64,000 nucleotides of DNA, from NCBI RefSeq assembly GCF_003696215.1, contig NZ_RFFG01000004.1, positions 124,001-188,000 of the forward strand, read 5' to 3'. Below the pieces are notes generated by a model. It was not told the origin of the DNA. It did no database searches and saw nothing but the letters and a program-made list of their open reading frames with translations. Shown piece after piece: positions 45,324-55,220 of this stretch. The position numbers were made by a program, and so were the translations under genes. Numbering within the stretch: the first letter of the stretch is position 1; each line of letters opens with the position of its first letter. The DNA comes from Actinomadura harenae (lineage in GTDB: Bacteria; Actinomycetota; Actinomycetes; Streptosporangiales; Streptosporangiaceae).

Positions 45324-46072
45324 CACCGCGCTCCCTTCTCCACGAACGCGTCGCGTGCCCGGTCGCCCGCGCCGACGAGGTTCAGTTCGAACGTGAAGCC
45401 CTGCTCGTACCGGTACGACCGCTTCACGTCGACCGGATCGATGCCGTTCAGGGACTCCTTCGCCCGGCGGATGACGTACCGGTCCTTCGCCGCGATGTTC
45501 TCGGCGACCTCCATCGCCTTGCCGCGCAGCTCGTCCGGCGGCACGACCTCCAGCACCGAACCGTGCCGGTGCAGCTCGCCCGCGGTCACGTTCCGGCACG
45601 TGTAGACCATGGCCCGCATGAGGTGCTGCGGGACGAGCCGCGCCAGGTGCGTCGCCGCGCCGAGCGCGCCCCGGTCGACCTCCGGCAAGCCGAAGTAGGC
45701 GTCGTCGGACGCCACGACGATGTCGGCGTTGCCCGCCAGCCCGATCCCGCCGCCCAGGCAGTACCCGTGGACGGCCGCCACGACCGGGACCTCGCAGTCG
45801 TAGACGGCCGCGAACGCCGCGAAGCAGCCCCGGTTCGCCCCCACCAGCGCGGTGTGGCCGTCCGTCCGCTGCATCTCCTTGATGTCGACGCCGGCGTTGA
45901 AGCCGCGGCCGTCGGCGCGCAGCACCACCGCTCCGACGGCCGGGTCGCGTCCGGCCGCGAGCAGCGCGTCCGCCAGCTCGTGCCAGCCCGCCACCGTCAG
46001 CGCGTTCACCGGCGGCGCGGCGACGACGACCTCCGCTACCCCGGACTCGTGGGTCGTGGTGGAGACTCCCAT
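45323..46072 (-). CDS. echA20: Enoyl-CoA hydratase/isomerase family, EchA20
   Basis: A 249-residue crotonase-fold protein. The oxyanion-hole blocks are RGFNAGVDIKEM and HGYCLGGGIGLAGNADIVVAS. In M. tuberculosis EchA20 (Rv3550) hydrolyses the HIEC-CoA ring. It is the first gene of the echA20-ipdA-ipdB-ipdC operon, the same order as Rv3550-Rv3553, and lies just behind the KstR2-like box. An AAAGG Shine-Dalgarno precedes the ATG. Confidence 0.9.
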   Translation of the reverse strand: MGVSTTTHESGVAEVVVAAPPVNALTVAGWHELADALLAAGRDPAVGAVVLRADGRGFNAGVDIKEMQRTDGHTALVGANRGCFAAFAAVYDCEVPVVAAVHGYCLGGGIGLAGNADIVVASDDAYFGLPEVDRGALGAATHLARLVPQHLMRAMVYTCRNVTAGELHRHGSVLEVVPPDELRGKAMEVAENIAAKDRYVIRRAKESLNGIDPVDVKRSYRYEQGFTFELNLVGAGDRARDAFVEKGAR

Positions 46073-46085
46073 GCGCTACCTTTCC

Positions 46086-46099
46086 ACCAAACATTTGTT
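46086..46099. promoter_or_regulatory. KstR2-like operator in the echA20/SDR divergent promoter
   Basis: ACCAAACATTTGTT, which reads AACAAATGTTTGGT on the other strand, matches 8 of 10 fixed positions of AnCAAGnnCTTGnT. It shares an extended core (TAACAAnnGTTTGGT) with the site at 29870-29887 and lies 14 bp from the echA20 ATG, so one site can control both divergent operons. Confidence 0.7.
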
Positions 46100-46135
46100 A
46101 GAACTGACCGTAGAGGCCACCACGGGGAGGACGCA

Positions 46136-46939
46136 ATGGCACCGCACTCCGATCACCCCCGTCCGGACCGCCCCGGGCCGGACCGCCCCCGGCTCGACCT
46201 CACCGGCCGCACGGCCGTCGTCACCGGAGGCGTCCGGGGCGTCGGCCTCGGCATCACCCGCGCCTTCCTGGCCGCGGGCGCCGACGTCGTCGCCGTCGCC
46301 CGCCACGAACCGGACGACCTGCCCGAAGTGGACGGCCGCCGCGCCCGGTTCGCCGCCCTGGACGTCCGCGACCCGGACGCCGCGGAAGCCTTCGCAGGCG
46401 GCCTCGACCGCGTCGACGTCCTGGTCAACAACGCGGGCGGCACCCCGTTCGGGCCCCTCGCGGACGGCGACGTCCGCCGCCACATCAAGATCATCGAACT
46501 GAACCTGATCTCGGCCCTGGTGATGTCCCGGGCCGTCCGCCCCCGCATGACCGCGGGGGGCTCGATCATCATGATCGGCAGCGTCAGCGGCGTCCGGCCC
46601 TCACCCGGCACCGCCGCCTACGGCGCCGCCAAGGCGGGCCTCGCCAGCCTCGCGACCAGCCTCGCCGTCGAGTGGGCCCCCGAGATCCGCGTCAACACCG
46701 TCACCCTCGGCATGGTCCGCACCGAGAGCTCCCACCTGCACTACGGCGGCGAGGACGGGATCGCCGCCGTCGCCGGGACCGTCCCGCTCGGCCGCCTCGC
46801 CGACCCCGCCGAGGTCGGAGCGGCCTGCGTGTTCCTCGCCTCGCCGCTCGCGGGCTACGTCAGCGGGTCGTCCCTGCTCCTGCACGGCGGGGGAGAGCGC
46901 CCCGCGTTCCTCGACGCCGCCACCGTGAACCGCGACTGA
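46136..46939 (+). CDS. Short-chain dehydrogenase (Rv3549c-like)
   Basis: A 267-residue SDR. After a Pro/Arg-rich N-terminal tail of about 20 residues, TGGVRGVGLGIT gives the cofactor motif, NNAGG follows, and the catalytic Ser is in IGSVSGVRPSPG with YGAAK. It is divergent from echA20, as Rv3549c is from Rv3550. GGGGAGG at 46124-46130 supports the ATG. Confidence 0.88.
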   Translation: MAPHSDHPRPDRPGPDRPRLDLTGRTAVVTGGVRGVGLGITRAFLAAGADVVAVARHEPDDLPEVDGRRARFAALDVRDPDAAEAFAGGLDRVDVLVNNAGGTPFGPLADGDVRRHIKIIELNLISALVMSRAVRPRMTAGGSIIMIGSVSGVRPSPGTAAYGAAKAGLASLATSLAVEWAPEIRVNTVTLGMVRTESSHLHYGGEDGIAAVAGTVPLGRLADPAEVGAACVFLASPLAGYVSGSSLLLHGGGERPAFLDAATVNRD

Positions 46940-46948
46940 GGAGTACCG

Positions 46949-47857
46949 ATGATCTGCAAGGACCGCGTCGTCATCGTCACCGGCGCCGGGCGCGGGCTCG
47001 GCCGCGCGCACGCCCTGGAGTTCGCCCGGCAGGGCGCCAAGGTCGTCGTCAACGACCTCGGCGTCGCCCGCGACGGCACCGGCGACGCCGCCTCCGGCCC
47101 CGCCGAGGACGTCGTCGCCGAGATCGCCGGGCTCGGCGGCGAGGCCGTCGCCAGCCCCCACGACATCGCCACCGAGGACGGCGCGAAGGCCCTGGTCGCC
47201 CTCGCCGTCGAGACCTTCGGCGGCCTGGACGTCCTGGTCAACAACGCGGGCTTCCTCCGCGACCGCATGCTGGTCAACCTCTCCGAGGACGAGTGGGACG
47301 CCGTCGTCCGCGTCCACCTGAAGGGCCACTTCCTCCCGCTCAAGCACGCGGGCCTCCACTGGCGCGCACAGAGCAAGGCGGGGAACCCCGTCGACGCCCG
47401 CGTGATCAACACCTCGTCGGGCGCGGGCCTGCTCGGCAGCGTCGGCCAGGGCAACTACTCGGCGGCCAAGGCGGGCATCGTCGGCCTCACCCTCGTCGCC
47501 TCCGCCGAACTCGCCCGCTACGGCGTGACCGTCAACGCCATCGCCCCCGCCGCCCGCACCCGCATGACCGAGGACGTCTTCGCCCAGACCATGGCCCGGC
47601 CCGCCGACGGCGACTTCGACGCCATGGCCCCCGAGAACGTCTCCCCCCTCGTCGTCTGGCTCGGCTCCACCGAGTCCCGCGCCGTCACGGGCCGCGTCTT
47701 CGAGACCGAGGGCGGCCGCATCTGCGTCATGGACGCCTTCCGCCACGGCCCGTCCATCGACCAGGGCTCCCGCTGGAACCCGTCCGAGATCGGCGAGGCC
47801 GTCACCGTCCTGCTGGCCCAGGCCCCCACCCCCGAACCCGTCTACGGCGCCTCCTAG
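46949..47857 (+). CDS. Short-chain dehydrogenase (Rv3548c-like)
   Basis: A 302-residue SDR of the larger type found in peroxisomal multifunctional enzymes. TGAGRGLGRAHALEFARQGAKVVVNDLGVARDG is its hallmark, with NNAG near 92, SSGAGLLGS and YSAAK. Length matches Rv3548c (about 304 residues). It follows the preceding SDR after 9 nt, so the two form one operon under the KstR2-like site. It ends 1 nt before the convergent kinase gene. Confidence 0.9.
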   Translation: MICKDRVVIVTGAGRGLGRAHALEFARQGAKVVVNDLGVARDGTGDAASGPAEDVVAEIAGLGGEAVASPHDIATEDGAKALVALAVETFGGLDVLVNNAGFLRDRMLVNLSEDEWDAVVRVHLKGHFLPLKHAGLHWRAQSKAGNPVDARVINTSSGAGLLGSVGQGNYSAAKAGIVGLTLVASAELARYGVTVNAIAPAARTRMTEDVFAQTMARPADGDFDAMAPENVSPLVVWLGSTESRAVTGRVFETEGGRICVMDAFRHGPSIDQGSRWNPSEIGEAVTVLLAQAPTPEPVYGAS

Positions 47858-47858
47858 A

Positions 47859-49280
47859 TCATCGGGACGGGCGGTAGTAGGCGATGTAGTGGCCGACCTT
47901 GGCGCAGTAGGCGCGGTACTTGGCGGGCGGGCCCTTCGCGTCCGCGACGCGCTTGGCGGACGTGCGGTAGGCCGCCGCGAGGTTCAGCGCCGGGTCGCCG
48001 GGCACCTTCGCGAGGTCCTTGCCCCAGTAGCAGAGGAAGCGGCCCATCGCGGGGATGGACAGGTCCGGGGTGATGTCCGCCGGACGCGGCTCGGGGTTGT
48101 TCCAGCCGCCCGGCTGCCAGACGGTCAGCACGTGCGGCGTCCAGCGCGCGATGCCGTACTCGTCCTTCGCCGGATCGGACAGGTTCGGGTCGAAGTCGCT
48201 CTCCACCTTGAGCATCGCCGCGATGAGCGCCGGGCTGAGGCCCTTCAGCCGGCACCACGTCCCCGCCTGGACGATCAGCCCCCGGTACCGGGCCGGGACG
48301 TCCCGGTCGGCGCGGAGCCGACGGGAGTCCGGCCCCGGGACGCGACCACCGGTCCGGTCGCTCCCGCCGTCCACCGCCAGGAGCGTGCCGCTCCCGGCGG
48401 CCGTGGCCAGGACGAGGATGGAGGCGGCCAGCAGGATCCGGCGCCGCCGCCAGGTCAGGCGGACGCGACCGGACACCGGCGGCGGACCGGTGCCGATCTC
48501 GCCGCCCGTCCCGGAAAGGGCCTCGCCGAACGCGGCCGCGGACGGCCAGCGCCGCTCCCGGTCACGCGCCAGGGCGCGCAGGACCACCGCGTCCACCGAG
48601 GCCGGGACGCCCGGACGCAGCGCCCCGGGCGGCGGCGGATCCTCTCCCGGTGGATCGCCCGTCAGCAGGTGGTAGGTGAGCGCGCCGAGGCCGAAGACGT
48701 CCGCGCGGTGGTCCGGCGCGCCGTCGATCACGGCCTGCTCGGGCGCCATGTAGCCGGGCGACCCGGCGGGCAGCGTGAGGCTCGACAGCCGGTCCCCGGT
48801 CCGGGCGATGCCGAGATCGGAGATCATCACCCGGTCGCCGGTGCCCGGCCCCGAGCGCAGCAGGACGTTCGAGGGCTTGACGTCCCGGTGCACGATGCCC
48901 GCCGCGTGCAGGTCGCCCAGGCCGAGCGCGACCTCGCGGGCGAGCCGCAGCGCCTCGTCCAGCGGCAGCGGCCCGGCCGCGAGCCGGTCCTCGACCGTGC
49001 CCCGGTCGGCGTGCGTCATCACGAAGTAGGGGCGGCCGTCCGGCAGCTCCCCGACGTCGAACACCTGGACGAGCCGGTGCGAGTCCACGCGGCGCAGCAG
49101 CCGCGCCTCCTGGACGAACCGCTCCCGCACGTCCTCCCGGCGGGCCCAGTGCTCGGCCAGGATCTTGATCGCCACCGGGGCGTGCAGTTCGGCGTCGTGG
49201 CCGAGCCACACCAGGGCGAACGCGCCGGAGCCGAGAAGCCGGTCGATCCGGTACCGACCGGCCGACGCCGGGGTCTCCAT
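47859..49280 (-). CDS. Ser/Thr protein kinase fused to an extracellular lytic-transglycosylase-like domain
   Basis: A 473-residue membrane protein. The kinase domain (about residues 9-255) has the glycine loop LGSGAFALV, AIKIL lysine, HRDVKPSN catalytic loop, DLG in place of DFG and SPGYMAPEQ. A transmembrane segment covers about 283-303, preceded by TWRRRR, so the C-terminus is outside. Residues 325-473 resemble a lytic transglycosylase/SLT fold: LSPALIAAMLKVESDFDPN with a candidate catalytic Glu near 360, then EYGIARWTPHVL and AAAYRTSAKRV. Wall-sensing kinases normally carry PASTA repeats, so this extracellular domain is unusual. Whether it cuts or only senses peptidoglycan is not known. 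Confidence 0.85.
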   Translation of the reverse strand: METPASAGRYRIDRLLGSGAFALVWLGHDAELHAPVAIKILAEHWARREDVRERFVQEARLLRRVDSHRLVQVFDVGELPDGRPYFVMTHADRGTVEDRLAAGPLPLDEALRLAREVALGLGDLHAAGIVHRDVKPSNVLLRSGPGTGDRVMISDLGIARTGDRLSSLTLPAGSPGYMAPEQAVIDGAPDHRADVFGLGALTYHLLTGDPPGEDPPPPGALRPGVPASVDAVVLRALARDRERRWPSAAAFGEALSGTGGEIGTGPPPVSGRVRLTWRRRRILLAASILVLATAAGSGTLLAVDGGSDRTGGRVPGPDSRRLRADRDVPARYRGLIVQAGTWCRLKGLSPALIAAMLKVESDFDPNLSDPAKDEYGIARWTPHVLTVWQPGGWNNPEPRPADITPDLSIPAMGRFLCYWGKDLAKVPGDPALNLAAAYRTSAKRVADAKGPPAKYRAYCAKVGHYIAYYRPSR

Positions 49281-49472
49281 GACCCCTCATGATGGGTGAT
49301 CCCCGCACCGCGCGGCGGGGTCTCGGCGATGATGGCGGGTATCGGGTCCTACGTCCCCGCCCGGAATGCGGCGACCTGCGTGGACGTTGCATCTGCTCGG
49401 GCGGGAAAATGATTCGCCGACGGGGGCCGGGACGGTTACGGTGCCCCCGGTCCGTATTCTTCTTGATTGGTT

Positions 49473-52400
49473 ATGAGGACGACGCCTGTGAGTTCGCCGC
49501 TCGCCGATTTGCGCGCGCGCCTGCCCGAGCTGATGCCGCGCGACCGGCAGCGGCTCCGCCGCCGGATCGAGGGCACGATCAAGATGCGGGACGCCGAGCG
49601 GCGCGACCGCGTGGCCGCCGAGATCGCCGCCGAGGTCGAGGCCGCCGCCGGACGGGTGGAGCGCCGCCGCGCCGCCGTCCCGGCGGTCACCTACCCCGCC
49701 GAGCTGCCGGTCTCACAGAAGAAGGACGACATCGCCGCCGCGATCCGCGACCACCAGGTCGTGATCGTCGCGGGCGAGACCGGGTCCGGCAAGACCACCC
49801 AGCTCCCCAAGATCTGCCTGGAGCTCGGCCGGGGCGTCCTCGGCTCGATCGGCCACACCCAGCCGCGCCGGCTCGCGGCCCGCACCGTCGCCGACCGCAT
49901 CGCCGAGGAGCTCGGCACCGAGCTGGGCGAGGCCGTCGGCTACAAGATCAGGTTCACCGACCGGTCGAGCGACGGCACGCTGGTCAAGCTCATGACCGAC
50001 GGCATCCTGCTCGCCGAGATCCAGACCGACCGGCTGCTCCGCCAGTACGACACGCTGATCATCGACGAGGCGCACGAGCGCAGCCTCAACATCGACTTCC
50101 TGCTCGGCTACATCAGGGAGATCCTGCCCCGGCGGCCCGACCTCAAGGTGATCATCACCTCGGCGACCATCGACCCCGAGCGGTTCTCCCGGCACTTCGG
50201 CGACGCCCCGATCGTGGAGGTCTCCGGCCGCACCTACCCCGTCGAGGTCCGCTACCGGCCCGTCACCGACCCCGAGGACCCGTCCGCCGACCCCGACCGC
50301 GACCAGATCCAGGCGATCGTGGACGCCGTCGACGAGCTGGAGCGCGAGGCCCCCGGCGACGTCCTGGTGTTCCTGTCCGGCGAGCGGGAGATCCGCGACA
50401 CCGCCGACGCGCTCACCAAGCACCTGGCGAACAAGCGCGGCCACCACGAGGTCCTCCCGCTGTACGCGCGGCTGTCGTCCGCCGAGCAGCACCGGGTGTT
50501 CCAGGCCCACCGCGGACGCCGCGTCGTCCTGTCGACGAACGTGGCCGAGACGTCCCTGACCGTCCCCGGCATCAAGTACGTCGTGGACCCCGGCACCGCC
50601 CGCATCTCCCGCTACAGCCACCGCCTGAAGGTGCAGCGGCTGCCGATCGAACCGGTGTCGCAGGCGTCCGCGAACCAGCGCAAGGGCCGCTGCGGACGTG
50701 TGTCCGAGGGCATCTGCATCCGGCTCTACTCGGAGGAGGACTTCGAGTCCCGTCCCGAGTTCACCGACCCGGAGATCCTGCGCACCAACCTGGCGTCGGT
50801 CATCCTGCAGATGACCGCGCTCGGCCTCGGCGACATCGCCGCGTTCCCGTTCGTGGAGCCCCCGGACCGCCGCAACGTCAAGGCCGGCGTCGACCTGCTG
50901 CACGAGCTCGGCGCCATCGACCCGGACGAGAAGGACCCGAAGAAGCGCCTCACCCCCCTCGGCCGCAGCCTCGCCCAGCTGCCCGTGGACCCGCGGCTCG
51001 GCCGCATGGTCCTGGAGGCCGACAAGAACGGCTGCGTCCGCGAGGTGCTGATCATCGCCGCGGCCCTGTCGATCCAGGACCCGCGCGAGCGTCCCGCCGA
51101 GCACCAGCAGGCCGCCGACGAGAAGCACCGCCGGTTCGCCGACCCGACGTCGGACTTCCTCGCCTACCTGAACCTGTGGAACCACCTGCGGGAACAGCAG
51201 AAGGAACTGTCGGGCAGCGCGTTCCGCCGCACCTGCAAGAACGACTTCCTGCACTTCCTGCGCATCCGCGAATGGCAGGACCTGCACACCCAGCTCAAGC
51301 AGGTCGCCAAGTCCCTCGGCGTCACCCTGAACACCGTGGACGCCGCCCCCGAGCGCATCCACCTCTCCCTCCTCGCCGGTCTCCTCTCCCACATCGGGCT
51401 CCAGGACATCGACAAGAAGGAGGAGGGCGGGCCGCGCCGCCGCGCCCAGCAGGAGTACCTCGGCGCCCGCAACGCCAAGTTCGCGATTTTCCCCGGATCG
51501 TCGCTGTTCAAGAAGCCGCCGCGCTGGGTCATGTCGGCCGAGCTCGTCGAGACGTCCCGGCTGTGGGCGCGCGTCAACGCCAGGATCGAACCCGAGTGGA
51601 TCGAGCCGCTCGCCGGGCACCTGGTCAAACGGCAGTACAGCGAGCCGCACTGGTCGAAGAAGCAGGCGGCCGTCATGGCGTACGAGAAGGTCACCCTGTA
51701 CGGGGTCCCGATCGTCGCGCAGCGGAACGTCAACTACGGGAGCATCGACCCGGAGCTGTCGCGCGAGCTGTTCATCCGGCACGCCCTGGTCGAGGGCGAC
51801 TGGGAGACCCACCACAAGTTCTTCCACGAGAACCGCGCGCTGCTCGAGGAGGTCGAGGAGCTGGAGCACCGCGCCCGCCGCCGCGACATCCTCGTGGACG
51901 ACGAGACGCTGTTCGACTTCTACGACGAGCGCGTCCCCGAGGACATCGTCTCCGGACGGCACTTCGACACCTGGTGGAAGAAGGCCCGCCACTCCGAGCC
52001 CGACCGGCTGAGCTTCGAGAAGTCGATGCTCATCAACCAGACCGCCGACGCGGTCACCGAGGCCGACTACCCCGACCACTGGCAGCAGGGCCCGCTGCGG
52101 CTCAAGCTGACCTACCAGTTCGAGCCCGGCACCGACGCCGACGGCGTGACCGTCCACGTGCCGGTGCAGATCCTCAACCAGGTCAAGCCGGACGGTTTCG
52201 ACTGGCAGGTCCCGGGCCTGCGCGGTGAGCTGGTCACCGAGCTGATCCGCTCACTGCCCAAGCAGCTGCGGGTCAACTTCGTCCCGGCGCCCGACTTCGC
52301 CCGGCGCGTCCTCGAACGCGTCTCGCCGCGCACCGAACCGCTCCTGGACGCCCTGGAGCGCGAGCTCACGGAGATGACGTCCGTCCCGGTCGCCCGCGAG

Positions 52401-53432
52401 GCGTGGGACCTGTCGCGCCTGCCCGCCCACCTGCGCATGACGTTCCGCGTCGTGGACGAGCGCCGCCGCGCCCTCGACGAGTCCACCGACCTCGACGCCC
52501 TCAAACGCAAGCTCGCGGGCGAGGTCCGCGGGACGCTGTCGAAGGCCGCGTCCAAGGAGGGCGTCGAGAAGGACGGCCTCACCACCTGGACGATCGGCGA
52601 ACTGCCCCGCATCTACGAGCGCAGGCAGGCCGGATACGAGGTCAAGGCGTTCCCCGCGCTCACCGACGAGGGCGAGAGCACGGCCGTCCGGATGTACGAG
52701 ACCGAGGCCGAGCAGCGCCGCGCCATGTGGAACGGCACACGGCGCATGATCCTGCTGAACGCGCCGTCCCCGGCGAAGCAGATCCAGGGACGCCTCGGCA
52801 ACCAGGCGAAACTCGCCCTCAGCCACAACCCGCACGGCTCGGTGCCCAAGCTGTTCGACGACTGCGTCTCCGCCGCCGTCGACAAGCTCATGGCGGACGC
52901 CGGGGGACCGGCCTGGGACGAGGCGGGCTACCAGCGCCTCTTCGATGCCGTCCGCGCCGACCTGTACGACGCGACCGCGGTGATCGTGGGCCAGGTCGAG
53001 CGGATCCTCGCCACCGCGCACCAGCTCGACCGGAGCCTGCGCGGCAGCACCAGCCTCACCCTCGTCCACGCGCTCACCGAGATCCGCGACCACCTGGCCG
53101 CGCTGGTCGGGCCGGGCTTCGTGACGGCGACGGGCGCGCAGCGCCTGCCCGACCTGCTCCGCTACCTCAAGGCCATGCAGACACGGGTGGAGAAGCTGCC
53201 CGAGAACCCCGGCCGCGACCGCATGCTCGCCGCCCAGGTGCAGTCACTCCAGCAGGAGTACGACAACCTGCTGCGCCGCCTCCCGCCCGGCCGCCGCGAG
53301 GACGACGCCGTCACGCAGATCCGCTGGATGCTGGAGGAGTACCGCGTGAGCCTGTTCGCCCAGCAACTCGGCACCCGCTTCCCGGTCTCCGACAAACGCA
53401 TCCGCAAGGCCATGGCCCAGATCCAGCCCTGA
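49473..53432 (+). CDS. hrpA: ATP-dependent RNA helicase HrpA
   Basis: A DEAH-box helicase of about 1319 residues, the usual HrpA length. Motif I GETGSGKTTQ (near residue 105), motif II IDEAHERS (near 200), motif III SATID and motif VI NQRKGRCGRVS are clear, followed by the HA2/OB region and the long DUF3418 C-terminus. It remodels or processes mRNA. The ATG at 49473 is chosen; TATTCT at 49455-49460 could be the -10 box. It stands alone, flanked by unrelated genes. Confidence 0.95.
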   Translation: MRTTPVSSPLADLRARLPELMPRDRQRLRRRIEGTIKMRDAERRDRVAAEIAAEVEAAAGRVERRRAAVPAVTYPAELPVSQKKDDIAAAIRDHQVVIVAGETGSGKTTQLPKICLELGRGVLGSIGHTQPRRLAARTVADRIAEELGTELGEAVGYKIRFTDRSSDGTLVKLMTDGILLAEIQTDRLLRQYDTLIIDEAHERSLNIDFLLGYIREILPRRPDLKVIITSATIDPERFSRHFGDAPIVEVSGRTYPVEVRYRPVTDPEDPSADPDRDQIQAIVDAVDELEREAPGDVLVFLSGEREIRDTADALTKHLANKRGHHEVLPLYARLSSAEQHRVFQAHRGRRVVLSTNVAETSLTVPGIKYVVDPGTARISRYSHRLKVQRLPIEPVSQASANQRKGRCGRVSEGICIRLYSEEDFESRPEFTDPEILRTNLASVILQMTALGLGDIAAFPFVEPPDRRNVKAGVDLLHELGAIDPDEKDPKKRLTPLGRSLAQLPVDPRLGRMVLEADKNGCVREVLIIAAALSIQDPRERPAEHQQAADEKHRRFADPTSDFLAYLNLWNHLREQQKELSGSAFRRTCKNDFLHFLRIREWQDLHTQLKQVAKSLGVTLNTVDAAPERIHLSLLAGLLSHIGLQDIDKKEEGGPRRRAQQEYLGARNAKFAIFPGSSLFKKPPRWVMSAELVETSRLWARVNARIEPEWIEPLAGHLVKRQYSEPHWSKKQAAVMAYEKVTLYGVPIVAQRNVNYGSIDPELSRELFIRHALVEGDWETHHKFFHENRALLEEVEELEHRARRRDILVDDETLFDFYDERVPEDIVSGRHFDTWWKKARHSEPDRLSFEKSMLINQTADAVTEADYPDHWQQGPLRLKLTYQFEPGTDADGVTVHVPVQILNQVKPDGFDWQVPGLRGELVTELIRSLPKQLRVNFVPAPDFARRVLERVSPRTEPLLDALERELTEMTSVPVAREAWDLSRLPAHLRMTFRVVDERRRALDESTDLDALKRKLAGEVRGTLSKAASKEGVEKDGLTTWTIGELPRIYERRQAGYEVKAFPALTDEGESTAVRMYETEAEQRRAMWNGTRRMILLNAPSPAKQIQGRLGNQAKLALSHNPHGSVPKLFDDCVSAAVDKLMADAGGPAWDEAGYQRLFDAVRADLYDATAVIVGQVERILATAHQLDRSLRGSTSLTLVHALTEIRDHLAALVGPGFVTATGAQRLPDLLRYLKAMQTRVEKLPENPGRDRMLAAQVQSLQQEYDNLLRRLPPGRREDDAVTQIRWMLEEYRVSLFAQQLGTRFPVSDKRIRKAMAQIQP

Positions 53433-53439
53433 CCCCGAC

Positions 53440-53527
53440 GCACGCGGGGCGCGGCAGGAGGACCGCCGAACCGGTCGCAGACACCGCCGCCCCCCAATGC
53501 ACGCGGGCGCGGCAGGAGGAGCCGCCG
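53440..53527. repeat. Direct repeat after hrpA
   Basis: GCACGCGGGGCGCGGCAGGA at 53440 recurs as GCACGCGGGCGCGGCAGGAG at 53499, with about 29 bp shared per copy and a 59-bp period. It lies between hrpA and the convergent ABC permease. No gene is supported in 53433-53621. Confidence 0.5.
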
Positions 53528-53621
53528 CGCCCGCCAACCTCCCACATCCTTCACCCGCACGCGCTCGTTCTTCGCGCGCCCTGTGCCCGCCTCCGCGCGG
53601 TCTTCGCGCGTGGCCGTGGCG

Positions 53622-55220
53622 TCAGGACGTGAGGTCGCGGCGGCGGAAGGCCCAGAGGCCCGCGCCGACGAGGGCCGCCGCGATCGCCAGCATCCAGAGC
53701 AGGGGAGTGGCCGACCAGGTCGTCCCCGGCAGCTTCGGGGTGTGCGCGAACGGCGAGAGGTTCATGGCCCACTGCGGCAGCCTCAGCAGCGGCCCCATCT
53801 CGCCGATCAGCAGGAACACCACCAGCACCGCCCAGCCGAGCGAGGTGAACCGGGGCACCAGCCCGTAGCCGAGGACGACCACGCCGACCACGACCCAGGC
53901 CGCCGGGATCTGCACCAGAGCCGCCCCGGCCAGCCGTCCGAGCTGCGCGCCGTCCCCGCTCTGCATCGCGTAGACCGCACCGCTGGTCAGGCCCGTGAGC
54001 AGCAGCATGACGGCCCCGCCGAGCAGCGCGATCAGCACCGGCCCGGCGGCCCAGCGCCACCGGCTCACCGCGGTCGCGAGGACCGGCTCGGCGCGCTGGC
54101 CGGTCTCCTCCGCCCGCAGCCGCCCGATCGCCTGCACGCCGAACGCGGCCGCGAAGATCGACGCGAACACCATGTCGGTCGCGAGGAACGCGTCGGTGAT
54201 GCCCTTCTCCCCGCCGAGCTTGGTGATGAAGTCGTGCGCCTGCTGGCTGCCGACCATGTTCCCGACGTTGGACGCGATGCCGCCGAGCGCCGCGCCCAGC
54301 ACGACGAACGCGATCGTCCAGCCGAGCACGGACCCGCGTTGCAGCCGCCACCACAGCGAGACCGCGCCGCGCAGCCCCGGGGCCGCGCGCGCCGGGCCCT
54401 CCCGGTCGGGGAGGATGCCCGCGCCCAGGTCGCGCCGCGACACCAGCGAGTACGCCACGACCGTCGTGACCCCCGCGAACGCGACCATGATGAGGAGCAC
54501 CCACCAGCGGTTCCCCGCGTACGGGCGGAACTGCTGGCCCCAGCCGATCGGCGACAGCCACGACAGCCAGCGGGGACCGCCGCTGCCGGACGCGTCGCCG
54601 AGCGCCCGGATCAGGTAGAACGCGCCGAGCGCCGCGAACGAGTAGCCGGTCGCGGTGCGCGCGTGCGCGGTGAGCTGCGCGACCACCGCGGCGATCGCGC
54701 CGAACACCACTCCGACCCCGCCCCACGCCAGCCCGGCGGCGGCCGAACCCGCGACGGGCAGGCCCGCGATCGTCAGGCCGAGCGCGCACAGCACCGCGAG
54801 CGTCAGGTTCGTCGACAGCATGACCGTCAGCGCCGAGGTCAGCGGCGCGCGGCGGCCCACGGCGGTCGCGCCGACCAGCTCCTGCCGCCCGCTCTCCTCG
54901 TCGGCGCGGGTGTGCCGGACGACGAGCACGATCGACAGCGCGGCGGCGGCGATCGCGCCGAGCACGTTGAGCTTCAGCATCGACACCGCGCCGAGCGACG
55001 TCGGGTCGTAGACGCGCCCGTACAGCGCGACCAGCGCCGGGGTGCTGTTGGTGTTGGAGGCCAGCTGCGCCCGGGACGCGACGTCCGGGTAGAGCCCCTT
55101 GGTGGACGACACCGTCGACGCCGCCATGATGACGATCAGGTAGATCCAGACGGGCAGCATGATCCGGTCGCGGCGGAGCGCGAGCCGGGTCAGCGCTCCG
55201 GTCCCGGCGAGGGCGGTCAT
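53622..55220 (-). CDS. ABC exporter permease
   Basis: A 532-residue membrane protein with about 12 hydrophobic segments arranged as two related halves, typical of actinomycete multidrug or antibiotic ABC-2 type permeases (tetronasin-type TnrB3-like). Conserved hydrophilic patches such as [16 protein letters not shown] and [19 protein letters not shown] mark the start of each core. It overlaps the ATPase gene by ATGA. Substrate unknown; drug export is the usual role. Confidence 0.87.
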   Translation of the reverse strand: MTALAGTGALTRLALRRDRIMLPVWIYLIVIMAASTVSSTKGLYPDVASRAQLASNTNSTPALVALYGRVYDPTSLGAVSMLKLNVLGAIAAAALSIVLVVRHTRADEESGRQELVGATAVGRRAPLTSALTVMLSTNLTLAVLCALGLTIAGLPVAGSAAAGLAWGGVGVVFGAIAAVVAQLTAHARTATGYSFAALGAFYLIRALGDASGSGGPRWLSWLSPIGWGQQFRPYAGNRWWVLLIMVAFAGVTTVVAYSLVSRRDLGAGILPDREGPARAAPGLRGAVSLWWRLQRGSVLGWTIAFVVLGAALGGIASNVGNMVGSQQAHDFITKLGGEKGITDAFLATDMVFASIFAAAFGVQAIGRLRAEETGQRAEPVLATAVSRWRWAAGPVLIALLGGAVMLLLTGLTSGAVYAMQSGDGAQLGRLAGAALVQIPAAWVVVGVVVLGYGLVPRFTSLGWAVLVVFLLIGEMGPLLRLPQWAMNLSPFAHTPKLPGTTWSATPLLWMLAIAAALVGAGLWAFRRRDLTS

